A DNA stretch of 64,000 nt, from NCBI GenBank assembly GCA_025602905.1, contig JAHLKI010000010.1, positions 620,001 to 684,000 of the forward strand. The letters are read 5' to 3'. A program made the position numbers and the translations under genes. Position 1 is the stretch's first letter. Each line of letters begins with the position of its first letter. The DNA is from Phlyctochytrium arcticum (Eukaryota > Chytridiomycota > Chytridiomycetes > Chytridiales > Chytridiaceae). A model generated the notes under the pieces. It saw only the letters and a list, made by a program, of their open reading frames with translations. It did no database searches and was not told the DNA's origin. This document shows positions 1 to 9,088 of the stretch, piece by piece.

Positions 1-148
1 TGAGGTATAACTTTGTTCAGTGTAAAGTACAGTTGACTAGTACTATTCTGTGGGGGTTGTCGGTTAAGCTACGGGGGAGGGGAAAACTACCGTAGGCTAT
101 ATACTTGTAAAATGAAGGAAAGAAAAGACACGGCAGACACTGCGCAGC

Positions 149-166
149 ACGCGTCGCGCGACGCGT
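149..166. repeat. 18-bp perfect palindrome, acgcgtcgcgcgacgcgt
   Basis: The 18 bases equal their own reverse complement and consist almost entirely of CG dinucleotides. They lie in a gene-free stretch (1-271) in which I see nothing else certain. The surrounding bases (an A-rich run followed by tgcgcag motifs) vaguely recall the LTR of the chromovirus further right. That likeness is too weak to call a solo LTR. Confidence 0.5.
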
Positions 167-271
167 CTTGAAACTAACAAGGGATTGCGCAGTCAGCTTG
201 TTACAATTGCTCGACACAATGACGGGACTGTTACTCCGTGAAGAAGCCGGTGAGCAAAGTAGTGGAATGTA

Positions 272-613
272 TCAAAGCATAAAATAGATGGCGGTGGTTG
301 ATAAGATGATGTCCAGGGGATGAAAACTCCAGTCGAGTCCCTCGGTCGCGACTCGAGACAGGATATGCTTGACCAAAAGAAAGACGGGCAGAACCGACGT
401 GACGAATAAATCCCAAAAGTTTTCCGAAGTGTACCGGTGCGTGTCACCCAGACGACGTTTCAGGACTTGACGGTTAAAGTAGAGATAATTCGTCCATTGC
501 TCAAATAGATATTGATGGGTGATGAGGAAGGCACTGAATAGGCCAGGCCCCACGGCTGTTAGCTCAATCGTTGGCAATGCATCCATCATACTCGAGTATA
601 GAATCACCCACAT
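272..613 (-). CDS. hypothetical hydrophobic ORF, possibly a gene fragment
   Basis: This is an open frame of 113 codons that I do not recognise. It contains two hydrophobic stretches, one near VGPGLFSAFLI and one near FVTSVLPVFLLV, that could be membrane segments. The C-terminus also ends in a hydrophobic run. No upstream exon or start context could be verified. The ORF abuts the SINE-like and transposon sequences on its 5' side, so it may be the remaining 3' exon of a gene broken by insertions, or a chance ORF. Confidence 0.25.
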   Translation of the reverse strand: MWVILYSSMMDALPTIELTAVGPGLFSAFLITHQYLFEQWTNYLYFNRQVLKRRLGDTHRYTSENFWDLFVTSVLPVFLLVKHILSRVATEGLDWSFHPLDIILSTTAIYFML

Positions 614-619
614 AATTGT

Positions 620-785
620 TACTTATTACAATCGGGAAGAGCAGGCGGTGTAGACCTGAGTCTGGGCGTGCAGCTGGGCACTCTTTCGTAAGTTCGTAAG
701 CAGATTCGCAGCCACCTGACCCTTGGGGACACTGGGACACCCCGCGCAGGACCACTGCGCGACCACGCTCCTCTGCCCAAGCTGA
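620..785 (-). repeat. SINE-like, tRNA-derived-looking element
   Basis: Read on the minus strand, the segment has a tRNA-like head. It starts with a box A-like stretch (tggtcgcgcagtggtc) and continues through a cccaaggg segment to a box B-like stretch (ggctgcgaatctg). It ends in a cgattgtaataagtaac tail. A pyrimidine-rich tract built of ttttgtcc-type units precedes it at 786-900. It abuts the broken edge of the truncated DNA transposon. The assignment rests on pattern only: box B differs from GGTTCGAATCC, and no second copy is visible in the window. Confidence 0.35.
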
Positions 786-929
786 TATAGGCAAGACAAC
801 GGACGATGAAGGACAAATGACAACGAAAAAGGACAAAAGACAAAGGACAAAATACAATAGAAAAAAAAAAGACAAAAGAAAGACAAAAAAACCCGCCAAT
901 GTCAAGCTCCGGATTTTCCCACGGCAACT

Positions 930-2475
930 TGTCCGGGACCGGTAGGACGTGAGGCCTGAGATTACTATACTTGGCTGATCGCAGCAATTTGCTCGCGTAC
1001 ATCCAAACATAGTAATCGCCGGCCAAAACCACAGACTTACTAAATGAACCGTCTTTGTCAGGATAGTTGACTTTCGCCAAGAATGTCTCGATATTGTCCA
1101 TCACTGGTTCCAAATCGAGAGCGGACTTCATAGGGTTGTTGTCGCTGCCGATAATGTGGAAATCCTCTTGCGATCCGGCCTTGGTAGCCATACTGTAGGC
1201 ATACATTTTTTTGGACAAAACTTCACCGTTACGTAGTTCCGCATACGTCTGCGTTGCGGGAGCACACAGGACTGAGGGAATCCATGTGGTGTCCTGCAAC
1301 ACAGAAGCTAGAACATCGGTGATTGCAGGAGGAAGAGGTGGCAGTTCCCTGTGAAGCTTTACCGCATAGTTGGCGGTGGTCCTCGCACTCGTAAACTTTC
1401 CGGGTGCGTTTGCGGCATCTGGTACAGGGCGGACTTGACACCAATGGAAGTCATCAATGGTGACGACCAAGAGTGGGTCATTCTCCAAAATATCTTTCAC
1501 AACGCGCTCGTGGGCCGTCATGATCATGTTGTTCATCCGCGTAATCGATTTTGACGGATGATAGCCCAGATTCACCCGTGAAAGAAGCCGTTGGTCTGTG
1601 TGGGATCCCGTGATGAAGACAGATCCGATATATCGTTTGACGTAATCAGTCTTCCGGTCCATACACTGTCCCTCATAGCATATGGCAAAGATCAAGTGCC
1701 GCTTCATTCGATCGTTGTAGAGAACAGAATACCGGCTTTCGTCATGTCCGACCATGAGTGACTTGAGCTCATATAGGCGGGGATACTGAGCGACAAATTC
1801 ATCCATCTCGACGAACGGATTTCCTCCGAACGGATGAGCAATGAAGTTGCGCATTTCTTGGTGAAAATCAGCAAGAGTCGCAGGAGATGGTCCTGATGTT
1901 TCAGAAATATCAACATCATTGCCTTCAGGTTCCGGAAGCTCGAAGTCCGTCATCAAGATGACACTGCCATTCGCAACCGCATCGACAACGTTGTCGTCAC
2001 TGACTTGAGCGTTCACTGCTGCATCCACCACATTTTCGGTACTGATGCTGGCTTCCTGAATGGCCGCAACCTCATTGGGTTGAGCAGGGATGATGGGCCT
2101 GACGGCGGGCTGTCGAATGATCCCTGCTTTGTACCAGCGGGTTCGACACGCATTGCAAGCATACGGATCAGCAGCTCCTGGTCCAACCTGGGGCCTCAAA
2201 CGTGCCGCCCGAAGGCTGTCAAGTTCAGCCCAAATGAACTTGTGAAATCGGGTTGAGCTCTTGGTCCTGCAGCAGATGCATCCAGGGTTATAGCCATATT
2301 TGTTACCCCTCTTACCGGGTACCTGATCGTACCAGCTAAGTCCGTCTGAGACCTGGCGCTATAATGGTTGTAATAAGAAGAAGTAAAAGAATGAGTGAAC
2401 TGACTCCTACAGCCGGATAAAGGCTTGTTTTCGAGATCATGAAGATGCCCATCTCACCTTTCTTTTGGGCGGCAT
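930..2475 (-). pseudogene. 5' part of transposase gene, copy A (truncated)
   Basis: This is the same coding sequence as in copy B. A six-codon first exon starts at ATG 2475-2473 and reads MPPKRK. After an intron, exon 2 starts at 2352 and remains open to the break at 930. The frame then runs into foreign pyrimidine-rich sequence and gives a meaningless tail. The truncated product would keep the Cys-rich N-terminus and the ID-DFHW and GDYYVWM motifs. It would lack the PVPDNMH motif and the whole C-terminal third, so it is presumably not functional. Confidence 0.75.
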
Positions 2476-2730
2476 CCTGTCACTTGCGCGTCGTAATTCT
2501 AAAGATCCTGTGAGAGAGGTTCAGATAAAGTCACACAGCCTCCTTCTAATACCGGCTGAGGTGAGGTTTGAAAGTTTACTGGAGGTGTATAGTTGAAAAG
2601 ATCGCGTGGAAATGGACAGATGGTGAACAAATGTTTTGCAATAACGTACAGTAAAACGGCAAGGTCGGATCTGCTTACTTAATGCCACAATGACTGTGCC
2701 TCCCTATAGTAAAAGTCGGGTTGCGCTGAG
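930..2730 (-). mobile_element. truncated copy of the DNA transposon (copy A)
   Basis: This segment matches 11511-13311 at a constant offset of 10,581 bp, and I found no difference in the stretches I compared. It keeps the right end of the transposon, including the terminal repeat gggttgcgctgag at 2718-2730. It also keeps the 5' two-thirds of the transposase gene. It is cut off at 930, where unrelated pyrimidine-rich and SINE-like sequence begins, and the left end of the element is missing. Only 21 bp separate it from the left terminus of the full-length copy at 2752. The near identity implies a very recent duplication or transposition, or gene conversion. Confidence 0.85.
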
Positions 2731-2751
2731 GGGCTGGCGGCGTAGAACCGG

Positions 2752-2764
2752 CTCAGCGCAACCC
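2752..2764 (+). repeat. left terminal inverted repeat of DNA transposon B
   Basis: The sequence ctcagcgcaaccc is the exact reverse complement of 13299-13311 and also of 2718-2730, the right end of copy A. Beyond 13 bp the arms diverge, although both contain an a-rich then tttt stretch. Confidence 0.8.
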
Positions 2765-3849
2765 AAGATTTTGGCGCCAAAAATTTACATAAGCAATGTC
2801 CGACAGCCCGAACCATTTCCGCGAGAATGAAGGGATACCTGAAAGTGACCCAATTTCACCCAAACTTTATATAAAATAACGAAACCGAGTAAACGAGAAT
2901 GAAGGAAACATATCTAAGAAGCTAAGGAAAACGTGGCCGCTACCTCAGACTATATAAAGGATAGAGTTTGACCCGAAAAACCAACAGTCTAAGCGCATCT
3001 AAGAATTTGATGGGGTACGTGAAATGCGTAAGCATGGTGAGATACACGAGCTACTGAGTTGATGTTGAAACTGATGATTCTAAATAGTGTTTGAAAGAAG
3101 GTTGTTAATCGCTCATAGCCGGGAAAAGGACGCAACTCGCGAGACACTGAGCGGTACCTCTGACTTAATTACCTTCATCATCACGCACAAGTTCCTTGTC
3201 AATGTTGTTTGAAAAATGCTTCAGGGACTTGGTTGCAATCCACTGGTACATTGCTGTACATTGGCAGTTGAAGATCACGCAACCGCAAGCGGTCAGATCT
3301 TGCTTCAGCGAGTCTGATTTTAAGAAATCTCGCACTGTGACTTTTTTGGCCTTACTGGGAGATGGCCCATTCGTAATGTCAGCAAGAGGGGTCTTCGCGA
3401 CCGGCATTGGAACACTTTGAAACCCTTCAACATCGATGTGGTTGCTGAGATTTACGAAGGGTTGACGGCGCAGCGGCAAAGGCAGAAGTGACTCCCGGAT
3501 GGTAGCTAAGACTACCACGGGGATCTCTTCTGCGCTGGCTGGAGGGAGGTTTACCGTAGTGTTCTCTTTGTTGGTTGTAGCTGACCTGGAAGAGAGTACA
3601 GGGTTGGTGACGGGTGGGGCTGGAGCTGGAGGGCGGAGAATCAGGTTGGAATGCGGCAGAGCAGACGCATATGGAATCTTATCATGTTGTCCAACGACGT
3701 CAAAAGTGAACTGAGAAAGGGTGGAGAACAGGTCCTTGAGATACGCAACCATCCTCGGGACGACATCATCGGCTGCCTTTTCTAGCGGGGATAGGGCGGG
3801 AGTACGGGCCGGACCAGAGGTACCTGGCTCGACTTTGATTGGCGAAACT

Positions 3850-4085
3850 TGTAGCGTTTTCGGGTAAAAAGTGGTATGGACGGTAATGCACCTTCCCAGG
3901 GTGCGTGAGTCGGGTTGTGTATTGCTTTAGCGCAGAGTAAAGAGAAAGCGTAAAGAGTCTGAAAATGTACAGTGCAGGATGGGATATACAAAAAGAAAAA
4001 CAAAACAACACGTGTGATGTGGCACGGCACTGCGCTGTTTGCGCAGTGGTGCGGACAATGCGCAGCGAACCACGAGCCCGCTGCA
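3850..4085 (-). repeat. 3' LTR of the chromovirus
   Basis: The 236-bp LTR reads tgcagcgggc...aacgctaca on the element strand and matches 10609-10844. It contains a cactgcgc..gcgcagtg inverted repeat. The target duplication AAACT abuts it at 3845-3849. Confidence 0.95.
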
Positions 4086-4092
4086 CCCCCCT
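4086..4092 (-). other. polypurine tract of the chromovirus
   Basis: On the element strand gaggggg lies directly against the 3' LTR. This is the expected position for priming plus-strand DNA synthesis. The tract is short. Confidence 0.65.
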
Positions 4093-4768
4093 CAGACTCG
4101 ATGCTGGAAAGAGGAGCGAGGCTTCAGATCAGGGTTCGTGTGTCAGCAGAAAGATTGAAGTATCAGGTCACCAGCACAACCTCACCGGGCAACTATACAC
4201 CGAACACGCCAGACGTGTATAGAAGCCAGCGGTGCAAGTGAACAAACCGAACAACGCCAGACGTTTGGTCACCTGAATTGTGTTGGATCACCTCCAAGTC
4301 AATTTCACTGTTGTCACAGGCATGAATAGCTGCTACTTGCAGCTTCCCCGAGACTCTCGTTGCAGATTGTGCAACAACCGTGTGCGCATGTTCGCACAGG
4401 TACGAAGGTAAGGATGTGTTTCCTTGCGTTGAAGGAAATTACGCGTAATGACGGAGATAAATGTTTCCCCGGCCTCTCATTACCTATGCATAGATGATGC
4501 ATCAACTCAGCTCAGGCTGATCAGGCCTACCGGAGTTCTGACGTGCGAGACGCGTCGTCAGCAAGGAGCAACCTTGGATGTGGGTCTCAAAGTGTTGAGA
4601 TGGTGCGCGCGCGTAGGTAGTATCAAGATATGGGATGGGAGGTCCCGAATAGTAATGAATGACGTGAAGTGTTGCAAGAGGACACTCGTTGCTTTGATAG
4701 CAGTCATGCGGTATTCTCTCATTGAGAATGTGATACTTTGAATATGAAACACATCTTCCTTGACGTCA
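4093..4768 (-). other. 3' untranslated interval of the chromovirus
   Basis: This is about 680 bp between the pol stop and the polypurine tract. No coding frame is supported. It holds a cgaacaacgccagacg block (about 4247-4262) that recurs in the 5' part of pol near 8841-8856. I see no env-like ORF. Confidence 0.6.
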
Positions 4769-7700
4769 CTAGCGTTTGCGTTGTGAACGTTTCGATGGGG
4801 GCTCGGCTGTAGACGAAATGTCAGTTGCCGATGCTTCGTTTTGGGCTTTCTTTCGCTTTGAACTCTTGGGTGCTGAGGGACGTGCTAGTTCCCATGCTTT
4901 CAGCGCGTCGGTTTGCTCAAGGTGTTCCCGCGGTTCCCAAGTTGAGTCCTCTGGCCCGAAGCCTTCCCATTGAACCAAGTATTTCCGCTTCTTGTGACGG
5001 ATCCGCTCGTCCAGAATACGGTCGATGAGCCAAAGTTCCTCGCTGTTGACCAGCACAGGTTCCGGCGCATCCTTCGTGGCACGATGGGTAATAGAGCCAG
5101 GTTTGTGCCACGGCTTCAGAATGTCGACATGAAATGTCGGATGTACCATACGCATTGGATGAGGTAGTTCCAGCGTGTAGGTATCAGGGTGCGGTCCGGT
5201 TCCTTTGACCTTGAATGGACCAAGCCAATCCTGGCGAAGTTTCTCCGGAAGCTTACCCAAAGCTGGAATGTGGATCCCTTTGCGTTTGAGTAAAACTGAA
5301 TCGCCCTTCTCGAAGATGAGCGTCCGCCGACCCTTGTCATGGTTCCTTGCTTGCACATCTTGTGCATCGCGTAACCGTTGTTGTACCACCCGTTCGATCT
5401 CATGGAGGGTATCAACAAACTTGGCTACTTGCCGATTTGTTGGCTGTGATATCTCCTGCAGACCTTCCCTGGTATGGTGTCCACCATTGACCTGTGGGAG
5501 GCGGCCTTTGTCGATCATGAACGGGGCATAGCCGGTATTTGATGGTGTTGAGTTGTGGTGAAACTCAACCAAGGGTAGGATATCAACCCAGTTCTTGCCA
5601 TCGCCGTCTATGTAGGCCTTCAGCACGTTTTTGACAGACTTGATTTTGCGTTCGCATTTGCCGTCTGTCTGCTGATGTCGAGCGGTCGCCACCTCTAACT
5701 TGATACCGAGAGCAGCGGTAAAAGATTGCCAAAATTCGGCTAAGATGCGGCTGTCGCGATCGCTGACAATGACCTTGGGAGCACCTTCGTTCTTGAAGAA
5801 GTGCTGGGTGAAGAGATACGCAAGCTCTTGACTCGAAACCTCCATGTTGCAAGGGATGAGGTACACACGTCCTGACAGATAGTCGACTATGACCAGGGCG
5901 GCATCGTAGTAGTCGCCGTTATGGCTAGGTTTCCCCCCCCACGATTCCGTCCTAGGTAGTGAGACTAGATCCATGCCGATGGTGTGCCAGCGCTTATCAG
6001 GCACTGGGAGCGAGCGTAATAGTCCGACACCTCGTGCGGGACTTCGGAAGCGTTGACAAGTTGCACATGTGCGAACATAAGCTGCAACGTCGCGTTCCAT
6101 AGTCGGCCAATGGTATTCTTGCAGCAGACGACCATATGTCGAATGTTTACCAGTGTGGCCACCCGTAACCAACGTATCGTGATATTGCGCGAGCAATGCA
6201 CTTCGGAGGGCATCGGGTACATACAGGCGATCTTCGTAACGGAGCAAGGTGAGGGTTTCACCGTTTTTGCTTTTCTCCGGAAGGACTTCCACGGAATAAC
6301 GCCGTTCAGGGACCGTCAAGGTGTGCGGCGCCGATGCCTTGTCTTCAAGTGTCTTTTGCATTTGAAGAGCGAAGTCGTCTGTAAGCAACAATTCGGCCCA
6401 AACCGTCAGGTCAACGGGGAGCTCGAGTTGTTGTGTTGCCTGTGCAAGTTGCTTCTTGGCACGTTTCTTGGCACGCGCAGCGTTGACCGACACAACAAGA
6501 TTAGACTTGTCGCTCGGAGTGCTGGCGGAATGCACGGCGATGGCGTTGATCGTAACACGCTGGGCGCAATCAGCACATCGCGGGGCATAATAGGGGTTTC
6601 GGCTCAGGACATCGGCCACCGTGTTCCATTCGCCAGGGAGATACTCAATGTCAAAGTCAAATTGTTGAAGGAACTCGACCCAATTCGCTTGTCGTCGACT
6701 CAAATGCTGCTGATCCTGTAAATAGATCAGAGATTTGTGATCGACGAACGCGCGGAAATGGCGTCCCAAAAGGAACTGTCGGTTGGCTTTCAACGTTTTG
6801 ACGAGGGCGAGGAGTTCCTGTTCGTGGACCGGGTACCGTGTCTCCGCATCTTGTAATTTTCGGGAAAAATACAAGACCGGTCGCAGTTTGGGCAGGTTTT
6901 TGAATCCATGTACCGTCGTAGGTAACGGAGAGGGCATGGGGTCGTCTGCGTCAACTGGCTGAGCAAGCCATCCACCGATGGCGAAGCCGGATGCGTCCGA
7001 AAACACATAGACTTCTTTGGCAGGATCGTACGGCGTCAAAACAGGAGCCGTTGAGATTTTTTCTTTCAGTGTTTTAAACGCTGATATCTCCGCATCGCCC
7101 CATTTCCACGGGTTATTGCCAGACTGTAGCTCCGATAGGGGATGCGCGATCCTTGCGTACTCGTCAATGTAAGATGACAAGTAATTCGTCAAACCGAGGA
7201 AGGATTGAATATCTTTGAAGTTCTTGGGAGTGGCGAAATTGTTCACGGCAGCAACTTTGCTGTCCGAGATTCGCACACCGGATGTTCCCAACATATGACC
7301 GCAAAATTCAACCTCCTGTACTGCCCACGAGCATTTGGATGGTTTGACGTACAGAGCGCTTGATTCAAGAGTTGCCAAAACAGTTTCGACGTGCTTTTGA
7401 TGTTCTTCAAGCGTATCTGAAAAAACGAGGATATCGTCAAGGTACGAGATAACATAGTCGTCGTACATGTTCCCGAAGACTTTGTTCATGATGCGTTGGA
7501 ACGTTGCGGGTGCATTAGTCAACCCAAATGGCATGACAACATACTCGAAATGTCCAAAACGCGTCTTGAAAGCCGTCTTCTGGATATCACCTTCGCGAAT
7601 CCGAACGCAGTGATAGGCCTCCTTAATGTCAAGAGAGGAGAAGTATTTCTTGCCAACGGTGCGGTGTCGCAATTCTCCAAGATGCGGCAAAGGTGTTCGG

Positions 7701-9088
7701 TCTTTTTTCGTTTGTTTATTCAACCCTCGGTAGTCGATACAACAACGAAGAGTGCCGTCTTTCTTTGGCGCAAAGAGAACTGCTGCACCCCACGGGCTGG
7801 ACGAGTGTCGAATCCACCCTTTGGCAAGCAACGTTGTAATTTGCCGTTGAAGTTCTTCCAGTTCCTTCGGGCCCATTGCACGCAAGGGCACCGACAGAGG
7901 TCTTTCTACGCCGTCGATTTCAATTTTGAAGTCGTCTTCGCCCCGAGAAGGTGGTAACGTGCGTAGCTCTGTGAAAACTGTCTTCTTGAACTTTCGTAAG
8001 ATTGGCAGTAACGGATTGTCTTCCGGAATGGACGCTAGCGGATCTTCGTCCGGAGCTTTTTGTCCATTGGCCGCGCTGTCGGTACTACTTGTACTTGCAG
8101 CCGCGGTAACTCGCGCGGAGGCCGGTGCCTCGCGGATATGTCCGTTGCCATCTATCCACTGGAGTACGTTGACATTGACTGCAAAAACTGATGTGAACTC
8201 CTTCTTTCGCATCGCTCGGAGAAATTTTTCAGCCTTGAGGTGGGTCTTGACGTCCTTGACCGAGGCGAGAGGTGATTGAAGGCGAGGCGAGTCGAGATTG
8301 CAGTCAAACGCACGTAAGTGGGCAGCATTGCAGGATGGTTGTTGCTCACGTTTTCGTGAAACCGGTCTTGCTTCGCATAGGCGACGAACGCCTTCAAACA
8401 TGAAAGACATGCGAGGACGTTCATCAACCTTGTCAATCTGGAGTCCTTCAAGGCCGAGAATGAAAGGTAGTCCCACAATGGCATCTACGCGTAATGGCGC
8501 AACAATGAACGGTAGCTCACCGAAGGAACATTTGTTGTGATCGCAGTAGAGGTCCAGGGCTCCTAGCATCATTCGATTCGACTTGAAGGTTTCTCCGTCG
8601 TCTCCCCATTCTACTTCGATAGTAGAGCTGGGTTGATAGGTTGGGAACTTATGTTGCCTGACCCACTTGTCGTTGATCATCAGGGTATCGCACCCGGTGT
8701 CGACAAGAATACGGGCCATCTTGCCATTCAACTTCGCATGAACGACAAAGGCATTTTGAGCAATTACCGGTTCAGGTCCACAAGCAACACGGCGTGGAGC
8801 ATAACGATCTTCATCCAAGGAACCTCCAATCGGTGCAACCCGAACAACGCCAGACGGCTGCATCGGTTTTGATGATTCCTTGACCTCCGATCGTGTATCT
8901 CCTCGTTGCGTAGCTTGTGATTGTGGACTCGAGGACTGACCTTCTTCGGTAAATGTAAAAGTGGACACAGTATTGATGGATACGGTTGTATTTGAATTAG
9001 AAAAGTTATTAAAAACAAAAGGATTATCTAATCTGACCGAACCATCCTGCGGCAAACGACCTGTGTCGTTATTGCTTGCCGGATCTAG
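4769..9088 (-). CDS. pol: chromovirus Pol polyprotein (protease, RT, RNase H, integrase, chromodomain)
   Basis: The frame is open upstream to 9133, but translation should enter it from gag by -1 frameshift at 9088-9094. An aspartic protease motif LVDTGCDT lies about residue 143-150 of the open frame. Reverse transcriptase follows with YLDDILVFSD, then RNase H with VFSDASGFAIGG. The integrase has an HHCC zinc-binding part (GGHTGKH then CATCQRF) and a catalytic core with GMDLV, VSDRDSRI and the downstream glutamate in GKCERK. The C-terminus holds a chromodomain (KYLVQWEGF, STWEP), which in chromoviruses directs integration to marked chromatin. No stop or frameshift interrupts these domains, so the enzyme set looks functional. 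Confidence 0.95.
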   Translation of the reverse strand, partial: LDPASNNDTGRLPQDGSVRLDNPFVFNNFSNSNTTVSINTVSTFTFTEEGQSSSPQSQATQRGDTRSEVKESSKPMQPSGVVRVAPIGGSLDEDRYAPRRVACGPEPVIAQNAFVVHAKLNGKMARILVDTGCDTLMINDKWVRQHKFPTYQPSSTIEVEWGDDGETFKSNRMMLGALDLYCDHNKCSFGELPFIVAPLRVDAIVGLPFILGLEGLQIDKVDERPRMSFMFEGVRRLCEARPVSRKREQQPSCNAAHLRAFDCNLDSPRLQSPLASVKDVKTHLKAEKFLRAMRKKEFTSVFAVNVNVLQWIDGNGHIREAPASARVTAAASTSSTDSAANGQKAPDEDPLASIPEDNPLLPILRKFKKTVFTELRTLPPSRGEDDFKIEIDGVERPLSVPLRAMGPKELEELQRQITTLLAKGWIRHSSSPWGAAVLFAPKKDGTLRCCIDYRGLNKQTKKDRTPLPHLGELRHRTVGKKYFSSLDIKEAYHCVRIREGDIQKTAFKTRFGHFEYVVMPFGLTNAPATFQRIMNKVFGNMYDDYVISYLDDILVFSDTLEEHQKHVETVLATLESSALYVKPSKCSWAVQEVEFCGHMLGTSGVRISDSKVAAVNNFATPKNFKDIQSFLGLTNYLSSYIDEYARIAHPLSELQSGNNPWKWGDAEISAFKTLKEKISTAPVLTPYDPAKEVYVFSDASGFAIGGWLAQPVDADDPMPSPLPTTVHGFKNLPKLRPVLYFSRKLQDAETRYPVHEQELLALVKTLKANRQFLLGRHFRAFVDHKSLIYLQDQQHLSRRQANWVEFLQQFDFDIEYLPGEWNTVADVLSRNPYYAPRCADCAQRVTINAIAVHSASTPSDKSNLVVSVNAARAKKRAKKQLAQATQQLELPVDLTVWAELLLTDDFALQMQKTLEDKASAPHTLTVPERRYSVEVLPEKSKNGETLTLLRYEDRLYVPDALRSALLAQYHDTLVTGGHTGKHSTYGRLLQEYHWPTMERDVAAYVRTCATCQRFRSPARGVGLLRSLPVPDKRWHTIGMDLVSLPRTESWGGKPSHNGDYYDAALVIVDYLSGRVYLIPCNMEVSSQELAYLFTQHFFKNEGAPKVIVSDRDSRILAEFWQSFTAALGIKLEVATARHQQTDGKCERKIKSVKNVLKAYIDGDGKNWVDILPLVEFHHNSTPSNTGYAPFMIDKGRLPQVNGGHHTREGLQEISQPTNRQVAKFVDTLHEIERVVQQRLRDAQDVQARNHDKGRRTLIFEKGDSVLLKRKGIHIPALGKLPEKLRQDWLGPFKVKGTGPHPDTYTLELPHPMRMVHPTFHVDILKPWHKPGSITHRATKDAPEPVLVNSEELWLIDRILDERIRHKKRKYLVQWEGFGPEDSTWEPREHLEQTDALKAWELARPSAPKSSKRKKAQNEASATDISSTAEPPSKRSQRKR

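Noticed and set aside
1..270. Solo LTR related to the chromovirus
   Set aside because: Only vague similarity was found (tgcgcag motifs, A-rich run), with no TG..CA ends or target duplication.
619..929. C-terminal extension of the copy A transposase ORF (Cys/Phe-rich tail)
   Set aside because: It is translation of the pyrimidine tract and SINE-like sequence beyond the breakpoint and has no counterpart in copy B.
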